This document shows positions 8,396 through 16,325 of a DNA stretch of 64,000 nucleotides, piece by piece (the stretch's first letter is position 1; each line of letters begins with the position of its first letter). The stretch comes from RHKX01 sp035759925 (GTDB lineage Bacteria; Actinomycetota; Thermoleophilia; Solirubrobacterales; 70-9), in contig DASTTY010000078.1 of the NCBI GenBank assembly GCA_035759925.1, forward strand, positions 1 to 64,000, written 5' to 3'. The position numbers and the translations under genes are program-made. Below the pieces are notes generated by a model. The model ran no database searches. It worked only from the letters and a program-made list of their open reading frames with translations, and was not told where the DNA came from.

Positions 8396-10252
8396 CTACT
8401 CGACGGTGACGGTCTTCGCGAGGTTGCGGGGCTGATCGACGTTGAGCCCGAGCTGGCGGGCGGTGTGGTAGGCGAGGAGCTGGAGCGGGATGACGGCGAG
8501 GATCGGCTGGAGGATCCAGTCGGTGCGCGGGATGAACAGGGTCTGGTCGGCCGATTCGGCGACCTCGTCGGAGCCCTCGGTGCCGATCGCGATCACGTCG
8601 GCGCCGCGGGCACGGACCTCGGCCATGTTCGAGAGCATCTTGTCGAGGACCGGCATGTCGGTCGCGACGCAGACGACCGGCGTCGTCTCGTCGAGCAGCG
8701 CGATCGGGCCGTGCTTCATCTCGCCGGCTGCGTAGGCGTCGGAGGGGATGTAGGAGATCTCCTTCATCTTCAGCGCCCCCTCGAGGCAGATCGGCAGCCC
8801 GATGTGGCGGCCGAGGTAGAGGAAGAAGCGCCCCTCCGCGTGACTGCGGGCGATCGCCCGGATCCGCTCGTCACTGCTCGCGATCGTCTCGGCGATCTTG
8901 CTCGGGAGCGCCTTCAGCTCACCGATCAGCTCGACGACCCGGTCGTGGTCGATGTGATCCCGCGCCTGGGCGAGCCAGAGCCCGATCAGATAGATCGCCG
9001 CGACCTGGCTGGTGAAGGTCTTCGTCGCCGCGACGCCGATCTCCAGTCCGGCGCGCGTATAGAGGACGGAGTCGGCATCGCGGGTCGCCTGGCTGCCCAT
9101 CACGTTCGTGATCGCGAGGACGTGGGCGCCGCGCTCGCGGGCGAGCCGCATCGCGGCGAGCGTGTCGGCCGTCTCCCCCGATTGGGTGATCCCGATGACG
9201 AGGTCGTCGGTGCCGATCACGGGGTCTCGGTAGCGGTACTCGGAGGCGATGTCCATCTCGACCGGGACCCGCGCCCAGGTCTCGATCGCGTAGCGGCCGA
9301 CGAGGCCGGCGTGGTAGGAGGTCCCGCAGGCGACGATGACGACGCGGCGGACCTTCGCGGCCTGCTCGGGGGTCAGCGTCAGCTCGCTGAGATCGACCTT
9401 GTCGGTCTCGGGGAGGCGGTCGGTGATCGTCTCGGCGACCGCGTCGGGCTGCTCGTGGATCTCCTTCATCATGAAGGTCGGGTAGCCGCCCCGCTCGGCA
9501 GCCTCCTCGTCCCAGGTGACCTCCTCGAGGTCGCGGCTGTGCGGGGTCCCGTCGGCGGCGGTGATGTCGACGCCTTCCGGCGTGATCGTGACGATCTCGC
9601 CGTTCTCGATCTGCATGACCGTCCGCGTCTCGCGCAGGAACGCCGGGATCGCCGAGGCGAGGAAGGTCTCCCCTTCACCGAGGCCGATCACCAGCGGGCA
9701 CTCCTGCCGGGCCCCGACGAGCAGCTCGGGGTGGTCGACGTGCATCGCGACGAACGCGTAGTGGCCGCGGAGATCGGCGAAGGCGGCACGTACGGCGGCG
9801 GTCAGGTCGCCGTCGTAGTGGCGCTCGATCAGGTGGGCGACGATCTCGGCGTCGGTCTCGGAGCTGAACTCGTGGCCGTCGGCGAGCAGCTCGCGACGCA
9901 ACTCGGTGTGGTTCTCGACGATCCCGTTGAGGACGATGTTGACCTCGCCCTGCTCGTCGCTGTGCGGGTGCGCGTTCTCCTCGGTGACGCGGCCGTGGGT
10001 CGCCCAGCGAGTGTGGGCGAGTCCGATCGTCGCGTCGGCCTCGGCGACGGCGACGGCGCCCTCGTCACGCGGCTCGGCGACAGCGGCCCGCAGGTTGGCG
10101 AGGTTGCCGACGGCGCGGACCGAATCGATGTGCCCGTTGTCGAGCAGGGACAGGCCGGCGGAGTCGTATCCGCGGTACTCGAGCTTCTCGAGACCGGCGA
10201 TCAGGAGATCGCGACAGGGTCTCTTGCCCACATATCCGACGATGCCGCACAT
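8396..10252 (-). CDS. glmS: Glutamine-fructose-6-phosphate aminotransferase (isomerizing)
   Basis: This 618-residue enzyme makes glucosamine-6-phosphate, the first step of UDP-GlcNAc synthesis. The N-terminal glutaminase has the catalytic Cys2 (MCGIVGYVG). Two SIS sugar-isomerase domains follow (TQSGETADTLAAM; a second near the C-terminus), and the protein ends in LAKTVTVE as is typical. The ATG at 10252 is fixed by the need for Cys2 and by GGAGG four bases upstream. A frame running further upstream is not coding. The next gene upstream is glmM, which acts on its product. Confidence 0.98.
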   Translation of the reverse strand: MCGIVGYVGKRPCRDLLIAGLEKLEYRGYDSAGLSLLDNGHIDSVRAVGNLANLRAAVAEPRDEGAVAVAEADATIGLAHTRWATHGRVTEENAHPHSDEQGEVNIVLNGIVENHTELRRELLADGHEFSSETDAEIVAHLIERHYDGDLTAAVRAAFADLRGHYAFVAMHVDHPELLVGARQECPLVIGLGEGETFLASAIPAFLRETRTVMQIENGEIVTITPEGVDITAADGTPHSRDLEEVTWDEEAAERGGYPTFMMKEIHEQPDAVAETITDRLPETDKVDLSELTLTPEQAAKVRRVVIVACGTSYHAGLVGRYAIETWARVPVEMDIASEYRYRDPVIGTDDLVIGITQSGETADTLAAMRLARERGAHVLAITNVMGSQATRDADSVLYTRAGLEIGVAATKTFTSQVAAIYLIGLWLAQARDHIDHDRVVELIGELKALPSKIAETIASSDERIRAIARSHAEGRFFLYLGRHIGLPICLEGALKMKEISYIPSDAYAAGEMKHGPIALLDETTPVVCVATDMPVLDKMLSNMAEVRARGADVIAIGTEGSDEVAESADQTLFIPRTDWILQPILAVIPLQLLAYHTARQLGLNVDQPRNLAKTVTVE

Positions 10253-10281
10253 GGAGCCTCCAGGGTTGAAGAGGACGAGAA

Positions 10282-10287
10282 AGGATA
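10282..10287 (-). promoter_or_regulatory. Candidate -10 (TATCCT) for glmS
   Basis: TATCCT is followed about 30 bases later by GGAGG and the glmS ATG. A TTTGCC about 18 bases upstream could be the -35. This would let glmS be transcribed apart from glmM. Confidence 0.35.
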
Positions 10288-10338
10288 AGGGCCGGCCGCG
10301 GCCCGGGCAAATCGGCGCCCAGAGCGCGTAGCGGAGCC

Positions 10339-11655
10339 TCAGCCGAGCTCGCGCCGGGCGGCGGCGACGAGGCGGCCGAGAACCTCCTCGCACTCGGCTT
10401 CATCCGGCGCCTCGACCATGACCCGGACGAGCGGCTCGGTTCCCGACGGCCGGACGAGGACGCGGCCGCGGCCCTCGAGCCCCGCCCCCTCGCGGCCGAC
10501 CGCCTCCCAGAGGCCGGTGGCCGCCGCGAGCGCCTCCCGGCCCGGCACCGGGACGTTCTCGAGCCGCTGCGGGAGCTTCTCGATCGGCCGGCGCTCCGCA
10601 AGCGGCGCCCCCCCGAGCGCCCGCATGACGAGGAGCGCGGCGGCCAGGCCGTCCCCCGTCGTCGCGAAGTCGGTCCAGATGATGTGTCCCGACTGCTCGC
10701 CGCCGATCGTCCAGCCGCGCTCGACGAGCTCCTCGATCACGTAGCGGTCCCCGACCTTCGTCGTCGCGACCTCGATCCCGGCCGCCTCCATTGCCTGGTG
10801 GAAGCCGTAGTTGCTCATCACGGTCACCGCGACGCCGCCCGGCAGCGACCCCGACTCACGGAGGTGAAGGGCCGCCAGCGCGACGATCTCGTCGCCGTCG
10901 AACTCGCGGCCCTCGCAGTCGACCGCGAGCATCCGATCGCCGTCGCCATCGAACGCGAAGCCGATCTCGGCGCCGTGCTCGGCGACGGCGCCGGCGACTT
11001 TGTCGAGGTGCGTCGATCCGCAGCCCTCGTTGATGTTGCGGCCGTCGGGCTCGGCGCCGATCGTCACGAGGTCGGCGCCGAGGCGCTCGAAGGCGGCCGG
11101 CGCGGCGCGGTAGGTCGCGCCGTTGGCGCAGTCGAGGACGATCTTGCGGCCGCTGAGGTCGAGCTCGAACGCCGACGCGAGCGCGCGCAGATAGTCGTCG
11201 AGAGCGCCCTCGAGCTTGCGGATCCGGCCTGAGGCGGCACCGGTCGCGGGTCCGGCGGCGACTCGCGCCTCGACCCGCGCCTCCTCGGCGTCGTCGAGCT
11301 TCGTCCCCTCGCGGTCGAAGAACTTGATGCCGTTGTCGCGCCAGGGGTTGTGGGAGGCGGAGACGACGGCGCCGAGGTCGAAGCCGTGCTTGCGAACGAG
11401 GATCGCCGCGGCGGGGGTCGGCAGGACGCCGCCGAGGAAGACGTCGGCGCCGGCGGCGGCGAGGCCGGACGCGAGGGCCGACTCGAGCATGTGCCCGGAC
11501 TCGCGCGTGTCGCGGACGATCAGGACCTGCGGGCGGTCGCCGCGAAGCTCGGCAGCGGTCGCGCGGCCGAGCGCGAGCGCGAGCTCGGGCGTCAGCACCT
11601 CCCCGACCGGCCCGCGGACGCCGTCGGTCCCGAACAGCTTCGCTCCGTCAGGCAT
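10339..11655 (-). CDS. glmM: Phosphoglucosamine mutase
   Basis: This 438-residue alpha-D-phosphohexomutase converts glucosamine-6-P to glucosamine-1-P. Visible signatures are LFGTDGVRG at the N-terminus, the phosphoserine loop VVSASHNP (Ser101), the Mg loop FDGDGDR, GGEQSGH for sugar binding, and the C-terminal phosphate loop RPSGTEPLVR. It lies downstream of rpsI and upstream of glmS, a frequent actinobacterial order. The intergenic space before it holds the GACAGAG repeat hairpin. Confidence 0.97.
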   Translation of the reverse strand: MPDGAKLFGTDGVRGPVGEVLTPELALALGRATAAELRGDRPQVLIVRDTRESGHMLESALASGLAAAGADVFLGGVLPTPAAAILVRKHGFDLGAVVSASHNPWRDNGIKFFDREGTKLDDAEEARVEARVAAGPATGAASGRIRKLEGALDDYLRALASAFELDLSGRKIVLDCANGATYRAAPAAFERLGADLVTIGAEPDGRNINEGCGSTHLDKVAGAVAEHGAEIGFAFDGDGDRMLAVDCEGREFDGDEIVALAALHLRESGSLPGGVAVTVMSNYGFHQAMEAAGIEVATTKVGDRYVIEELVERGWTIGGEQSGHIIWTDFATTGDGLAAALLVMRALGGAPLAERRPIEKLPQRLENVPVPGREALAAATGLWEAVGREGAGLEGRGRVLVRPSGTEPLVRVMVEAPDEAECEEVLGRLVAAARRELG

Positions 11656-11700
11656 GCGGGGATGATTACGGGGCCGGGGAGGAAATGCCTGTCAGAAGAG

Positions 11701-11787
11701 GACAGAGGACAGAGGACAGGTCGAGCGGCCCCTGTCCTCTGTAAGCGAGCGGCGCAGCCGCGAGCGGCCTGTCCTCTGTAAGCGAGC
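11701..11787. repeat. GACAGAG heptamer hairpin repeat, copy 1
   Basis: Two full and one partial GACAGAG units (11701-11719) are followed by two inverted copies of the same sequence. Each inverted copy sits in a perfect 20-base direct repeat (11731-11750 and 11768-11787) that starts CCTGTCCTCTGT. RNA from either strand could form alternative hairpins. The element lies between the rpsI stop and glmM on the same strand. A related element lies at 29845-29913. Confidence 0.75.
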
Positions 11788-11802
11788 CGAAGGCGAGCGA
11801 GC

Positions 11803-12666
11803 TCAGCGCTTCGAGAACTGCGGCCGCTTGCGGGCCTTCTTCAGCCCGGCCTTCTTGCGTTCCTTGCGGCGGTCGTCGCGGGTCAGCATGCCGCGTCGCT
11901 TGAGGTCGCCGCGGAGCTCGGGCTCGAGCGCCGTCAGCGCCCGGGCGACGCCGTGGCGGACTGCGCCGGCCTGGCCGCTGATGCCGCCACCGTGGACTCG
12001 CACCCTGACGTCGACGCTGCCCTCGTAGCCGGCGGTGACGAGCGGCTGGCGGGCGAGCGCCTGGTGCTGGCTGCTCTTGAAGTACTCCTCGATGCCACGA
12101 TCGTTGATCTGGAAGGACCCGTCGCCGGCCCGGACGATGACCCGCGCCACGGCGCTCTTGCGCTTGCCGGTCGCCTGGATCCGGGTGTCGGCCGGAACCG
12201 TGACCGACCGCGGCGCGATCGCGTCGTCGTCCTCGTCGGCGGTCGCAGCCGCCTCGCGGGCGCGGCGCTCCTCCTCCTCGGCCTCGCGGGCGGCCCGCTC
12301 CTCGGCGGTCAGCTCGCGCTCCTCGCCGATCGCGATCGGCTCGAGGTCGGCGCCGGGGACGACGTCCTTCTTGGCGGTTTCGGCCGGCTTGGGAGCCGGC
12401 TTCCCGGCGGCGGGCTTCTCCTCGGCGGGGGCGGCTTCCGCCGTCTCCTCGACCTCGGCAGCGGGCTGATCGGCCTGCTCCTCGGCGGCGGGCGTCTCCG
12501 TCTCCTCCTCGGCGGCGGGCGCCTCGGCCTGCTCATCGGCAGCGGGCTCCTCGGCGGCGGGCTGCTCCTCCGCCGGGGCCTCATCGGCCGCGGCTTCGGG
12601 CTGCTCGGCCTCGGCCTCGGGCGTCTCCTCGTTCTCGCCCTGCTCGCGCTCGGCGTCTTCGCTCAC
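11803..12666 (-). CDS. rpsI: 30S ribosomal protein S9 with a long acidic N-terminal extension
   Basis: Residues from about 160 to 287 are a complete S9: RIQATGKRKSAVARV, the GGGISGQAGAVRHG core, and the lysine/arginine-rich tail ending RPQFSKR that reaches the decoding site. The first 160 residues are an extension of Glu, Ala and Pro repeats (AEEQPAAEEPAADEQ type) that turns charged and coiled-coil-like around 115-140. S9 is normally about 130 residues, so this protein is more than twice the usual size. The GTG start overlaps the rplM stop as GTGA, which ties the extension to the real gene start. The extension is likely disordered and solvent exposed. Confidence 0.93.
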   Translation of the reverse strand: MSEDAEREQGENEETPEAEAEQPEAAADEAPAEEQPAAEEPAADEQAEAPAAEEETETPAAEEQADQPAAEVEETAEAAPAEEKPAAGKPAPKPAETAKKDVVPGADLEPIAIGEERELTAEERAAREAEEEERRAREAAATADEDDDAIAPRSVTVPADTRIQATGKRKSAVARVIVRAGDGSFQINDRGIEEYFKSSQHQALARQPLVTAGYEGSVDVRVRVHGGGISGQAGAVRHGVARALTALEPELRGDLKRRGMLTRDDRRKERKKAGLKKARKRPQFSKR

Positions 12667-13097
12667 TTGCTCACCTCCAGAGGCTTCGGCTGCTGCGCGG
12701 CGTGGGGATGGTCCGGCCCGGCATAGACCTTGAGCTTGAGCAGCTGCTTGCGGGCCATCTTGTTGCGGGGAAGCATCCCCTTGACGGCGCGGCGGATGAC
12801 GTCCTCGGGCTTGCGGTCGAGCATCTCCTCGAGGGTCCGCGAGCGGATCCCGCCCGGGTAGCCGCTGTGCCGGTAGTAGCGCTTGCTCTTCAGCTTGTCG
12901 CCGGTGACCGCGATCTTCTCGGCGTTGACGACGACGACGAAGTCGCCGACGTCGCAGTGCGGCGTGTACTCCGGCTTCCGCTTGCCGCGCAGGGCATTGG
13001 CGATCCGGGTCGCGAGGCGGCCGAGGGTCTGGCCCTCGGCGTCGACGACGTACCAGTCGCGCGTGCGGTTCTCGGGTGTCGCTACGTAGGTCTTCAT
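12663..13097 (-). CDS. rplM: 50S ribosomal protein L13
   Basis: This 144-residue protein matches L13 in length and motifs (YVVDAEGQTLGRLAT, YRHSGYPGGI, AVKGMLPRNKMARK). It binds 23S rRNA early in large-subunit assembly. The ATG at 13097 begins the conserved sequence (MKTYVATPENRTRDW). The open frame continues far upstream across the riboswitch on the other strand, but that part is non-coding. It leads the rplM-rpsI-glmM cluster. Confidence 0.97.
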   Translation of the reverse strand: MKTYVATPENRTRDWYVVDAEGQTLGRLATRIANALRGKRKPEYTPHCDVGDFVVVVNAEKIAVTGDKLKSKRYYRHSGYPGGIRSRTLEEMLDRKPEDVIRRAVKGMLPRNKMARKQLLKLKVYAGPDHPHAAQQPKPLEVSK

Positions 13098-13237
13098 TCC
13101 GCGAAACAGCCGCGCTCCGACCCGGACGGGTCCCACGCGGCCGGCAGGATGATAGCCATTGCGGCGCAGCGCCGAGCGCGGGCCGGCCGGGTCCCGGGAA
13201 GGCCGCCCGTGCGATTCCCGCCGGCCGGGGGCGTGGT

Positions 13238-13243
13238 TATACT
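13238..13243 (+). promoter_or_regulatory. Candidate -10 (TATACT) for the riboswitch-M23 transcript
   Basis: TATACT stands out in GC-rich sequence and ends 13 bases before the riboswitch P1 strand, placing transcription start just upstream of the aptamer. No clear -35 is seen. Confidence 0.55.
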
Positions 13244-13256
13244 GCCGCCCGCTGAA

Positions 13257-13414
13257 GGACCTGCCGAATTCCCTGGCGCACGCGTCAGGGGGGCGGGGGA
13301 ACCGCACGGGAGCCGGACCCGACAGGAGATGGCACCCATGGGGCGAATCCAGGCAAACGAAGCCAGGTAGCGCTGCTCTTTCCGCGCGAGCCCGACAGCT
13401 AACCCCGTAGGCCC
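13257..13414 (+). ncRNA. c-di-AMP riboswitch (ydaO/yuaA type)
   Basis: The element carries the conserved blocks of the ydaO-yuaA leader: GCCGAAT next to the 5' helix (13263-13269), GGGGGAACCGC around 13290-13300, GGGGCGAATCC around 13340-13350, and CCCGACAGCTAACCCCGTAG at 13391-13410. The last block is nearly identical to the Bacillus ydaO leader as recalled. P1 can form between 13257-13264 and 13407-13414 with one mismatch and one GU pair. It ends about 20 bases before the TTG of an M23 peptidase. Such leaders bind cyclic di-AMP and usually turn off genes for wall hydrolases and osmolyte transport. The 13098-13434 gap is otherwise empty apart from the promoter of this RNA. Confidence 0.9.
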
Positions 13415-13434
13415 GAACGAAAGAGAAGAAGGAC

Positions 13435-14583
13435 TTGAGCCCACGCGCCGCGCGCACGCGAACGACCACGACGAGGATCGTCAGCCTCGCCGCCTTCGCG
13501 ACGCTCGCCGCCCTGCTGAGCTGGGTCGCCGTCGCGAGCGGCGACGGCGGCATCGGCACGCCGGACCCGCCGAAGGTCAAGGACGTCGTCTGCCGCGATC
13601 GCTGCCTCGACGTCCGGACCGTGACCGAGACCGGTCGCGTGGAGGTCACCGGCAAGGCGCTCAAGGACATCACCGAGGTGAAGTTCCCGGGCGCCGACGG
13701 CCGGATCGAGGTCGAGCCCTCCTCGGTCGGCGCCGAGACCGTCACCGCGAAGGTTCCGACCGGCGCGACCAGCGGCAAGGTCGTCGTCGTCACCCGCTAC
13801 GGCGCGAAGGCGAAGTCGCCCGACGAGATCAAGGTCAAGCCCGAGGACGCGATCCGGTCCGTCAACGGCTTCGCGGTACGACGGGCCGAGGCGCAGCCGA
13901 AGACCGCCTACTTCGACGGCAAGAAGGACATCGCCCTCGACTACCTGTTCGAGGCCGATGGCCCGGCCGACATCCGCGTCGACATCGTCTCCAAGGAGAG
14001 CGGCAAGACCATCGACTCGATCATCCAGAAGAACCGGCAGCCGTTCTCCAACCAGAGGGTCGTCTGGGACGGTCTCGACGCGAAGGGCAAGCCGCCGCGG
14101 AACGGCAAGTACCGCTTCAAGGTGACCGCCCTCGGCGGCGAGGGCGGCACCGGCGAGGCCACCGGGTTCGCCTACTACGGCTACAAGTTCCCGCTCCGCG
14201 GCAAGCACTACTACGGGGACGGCCTCGGCGCCGGCCGCGGCCATCAGGGCCAGGACGTCTTCGCCAGGTGCGGGACGAAGATCGTCGCCGCCCGCGGCGG
14301 CAAGGTCCAGACCAACGCCTACCAGTCGGCCGCCGGCTACTACGTCGTCATCGACGGCAAGAAGACCGGCGAGGACTACGCCTACATGCACATGGAGAAG
14401 AAGGGCCGCCCGAAGGAGGGCTCACGGGTCAGGACCGGCGAGATGATCGGCCGCGAGAGCGACACCGGCGACGCCCAGGGCTGCCACCTCCACTTCGAGA
14501 TCTGGTCCGCCCCGGGCTGGTATGAGGGCGGCCACGTCCTCAACCCGACCCGCCCGCTGAAGAAGTGGGACAAGTGGAGCTGA
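13435..14583 (+). CDS. Secreted M23 family metallopeptidase (peptidoglycan hydrolase)
   Basis: This 382-residue protein begins with an Arg/Thr-rich n-region and a hydrophobic segment (about 17-33), suggesting export. Residues about 45-135 look like an IPT/TIG-type beta-sandwich and 155-245 like a FlgD-type Ig fold (VVWDGLDAKGK). The C-terminal LytM domain has the zinc ligands His and Asp in GRGHQGQD (about 269-273) and HLHFEIW near 350. It probably cuts peptide cross-links in the wall. The TTG start is the first in-frame start after the riboswitch; AGAGAAG six bases upstream is a weak ribosome site. Confidence 0.9.
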   Translation: MSPRAARTRTTTTRIVSLAAFATLAALLSWVAVASGDGGIGTPDPPKVKDVVCRDRCLDVRTVTETGRVEVTGKALKDITEVKFPGADGRIEVEPSSVGAETVTAKVPTGATSGKVVVVTRYGAKAKSPDEIKVKPEDAIRSVNGFAVRRAEAQPKTAYFDGKKDIALDYLFEADGPADIRVDIVSKESGKTIDSIIQKNRQPFSNQRVVWDGLDAKGKPPRNGKYRFKVTALGGEGGTGEATGFAYYGYKFPLRGKHYYGDGLGAGRGHQGQDVFARCGTKIVAARGGKVQTNAYQSAAGYYVVIDGKKTGEDYAYMHMEKKGRPKEGSRVRTGEMIGRESDTGDAQGCHLHFEIWSAPGWYEGGHVLNPTRPLKKWDKWS

Positions 14584-14698
14584 GCCTCTAGCGCCCGGCG
14601 AGGTCGCGGGCCGCCGGATCAAGGAAGAGTCCGGTGAAGCGACCTTCGGTCGTGAGCCGGGCGATGACGCCGAGCCGGCGCCCCGCGGGCCGCCGGAG

Positions 14699-16321
14699 CT
14701 ACTCCCACTCGATCGTCGCCGGAGGCTTCGAGCTGATGTCGAGGGCGACGCGGTTGACGCCGGCGACCTCGTTGATGATCCGGTTCGAGGCGCGCTCGAG
14801 GAGGTCGTAGGGAAGCCGGGCCCAGTCGGCGGTCATGGCGTCGTCGGAGGTGACCGCGCGGATCACGATCGGGTAGGCGTAGGTGCGGCCGTCGCCCTGG
14901 ACGCCGACGGAGCGGACGACGGGAAGGACGCAGAAGGACTGCCAGAGGTCGCGGTAGAGGCCGGCGGCGCGGATCTCCTCCTGGAGGACCGCGTCGGCCT
15001 CGCGGAGGATCTCGAGGCGCTCCTCGTTGACCTCGCCGCCCACGATCCGGATCGCGAGGCCGGGCCCCGGGAACGGCTGGCGCCAGACCATCCGGTCGGA
15101 GAGACCGAGCTCGGAGGCGACGGCGCGGACCTCGTCCTTGAAGAGCATCCGCAGCGGCTCGACGAGCTCGAACTCGAGGTCCTCGGGGAGGCCGCCGACG
15201 TTGTGGTGCGACTTGATCGTCGCGGCGCCGGTGCCGCCACCGGACTCGATCACGTCCGAGTAGAGGGTGCCCTGGACGAGGTAGCCGACGTCGGGGAGCT
15301 TCAGCGCCTCCTCCTCGAAGACGCGGATGAACTCCTCGCCGATGATCTTCCGCTTCCGCTCCGGCTCGTCGACGCCGGCGAGGCGGTCGAGGAAACGCTT
15401 GCGGGCGTCGACGTGGATCAGCTTGATGCCGAGGCCCTCGCGGAACGTCTCGACGACCTGCTCGGCCTCGCCCTTGCGGAGCAGGCCGTGATCGACGAGG
15501 ACGCAGGTGAGCTGATCGCCGATCGCCTCGTGGACGAGCGCGGCGGCCGTCGCCGAATCGACGCCGCCGGAGAGCCCGCAGATGACTCCGCCGTCGCCGA
15601 CCTGCTTGCGGATCCGGTCGATCTGCTCGTCGATCACCGATGACGCCGACCATTGCTCCATACAGCCGGCGACCTCGCGGAGGAAGCGCTCGAGGATCGC
15701 CTGCCCGTGCGGGGTGTGGACGACCTCAGGGTGGAACTGGATTCCGTAGAGCCCCCGCTCGGTGTCCTCGCAGGCGGCGACCGGCGAGCCGGGGCTCGAT
15801 GCCAGCGCCGTGAAGCCGGGGGGCGGCTCGTAGACGCAGTCGCGGTGACTCATCCAGCACTGCTGCGTCTCGGGCAGCCCGGCGAGGAGGCGGCCGCCCT
15901 CATCGACGAGGGCCAGCTCGGTCCGCCCGAACTCGCCACGTTCGGCCCCCTCGACCCGGCCGCCGAGCGACTGGACCATCGCCTGCATCCCGTAACAGAT
16001 GCCGAGCACCGGGATCCCGAGCTCGAGCAGCTCGGTGCGCAGCGACGGCGCCCCCTTCTCGTACACGGAGGCGGGTCCACCGGAGAGGACGAGCGCGCGC
16101 GGGTTGCGGAGCCTGATTCGCTCGATGTCGGTGTCGTGTGGGAGCAGCTCGGCGAAGACCCCGCACTCGCGGAGCCGGCGGGCGATCAGCTGCGAGTACT
16201 GGCCGCCGAAGTCGAGCACGAGGACCTCCTCGCGATCGACCCCGACCCCGCCCGCCTCGCCGCCCGACGGATCGACGACGGGTGCGTCGATCGGGCGTTC
16301 CGGCGACAGCGCTTCGGCCAT
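14699..16321 (-). CDS. guaA: GMP synthase (glutamine-hydrolysing)
   Basis: This 540-residue enzyme aminates XMP to GMP. The class I amidotransferase has VLDFGGQYSQLIARR and the nucleophile Cys109 in GICYGMQAM. The ATP-pyrophosphatase has the P-loop GLSGGVDSA near 250, and the C-terminal dimerisation domain ends in SSKPPATIEWE as in all GuaA. The first 28 residues before the amidotransferase are an unconserved Pro/Gly-rich leader. It lies four bases after guaB3, so the two purine genes form an operon. Confidence 0.98.
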   Translation of the reverse strand: MAEALSPERPIDAPVVDPSGGEAGGVGVDREEVLVLDFGGQYSQLIARRLRECGVFAELLPHDTDIERIRLRNPRALVLSGGPASVYEKGAPSLRTELLELGIPVLGICYGMQAMVQSLGGRVEGAERGEFGRTELALVDEGGRLLAGLPETQQCWMSHRDCVYEPPPGFTALASSPGSPVAACEDTERGLYGIQFHPEVVHTPHGQAILERFLREVAGCMEQWSASSVIDEQIDRIRKQVGDGGVICGLSGGVDSATAAALVHEAIGDQLTCVLVDHGLLRKGEAEQVVETFREGLGIKLIHVDARKRFLDRLAGVDEPERKRKIIGEEFIRVFEEEALKLPDVGYLVQGTLYSDVIESGGGTGAATIKSHHNVGGLPEDLEFELVEPLRMLFKDEVRAVASELGLSDRMVWRQPFPGPGLAIRIVGGEVNEERLEILREADAVLQEEIRAAGLYRDLWQSFCVLPVVRSVGVQGDGRTYAYPIVIRAVTSDDAMTADWARLPYDLLERASNRIINEVAGVNRVALDISSKPPATIEWE

Positions 16322-16325
16322 CTCC

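Noticed and set aside
7886..10288. Open frame of 800 codons on the plus strand across glmS and the DUF3352 gene
   Set aside because: It is antisense to two well-recognised genes, its residues are mostly Asp/Arg/Gly/Val from reverse reading of GC-rich codons, and it has no domain. Long antisense frames are common at this GC content.
11701..11787. Possible CRISPR array
   Set aside because: The repeats are 7 and 20 bases with no regular spacers, and no cas gene is present.
13098..13793. Upstream extension of the L13 frame over the riboswitch
   Set aside because: L13 similarity begins exactly at the ATG at 13097, and the extension is antisense to a structured RNA and the M23 gene.
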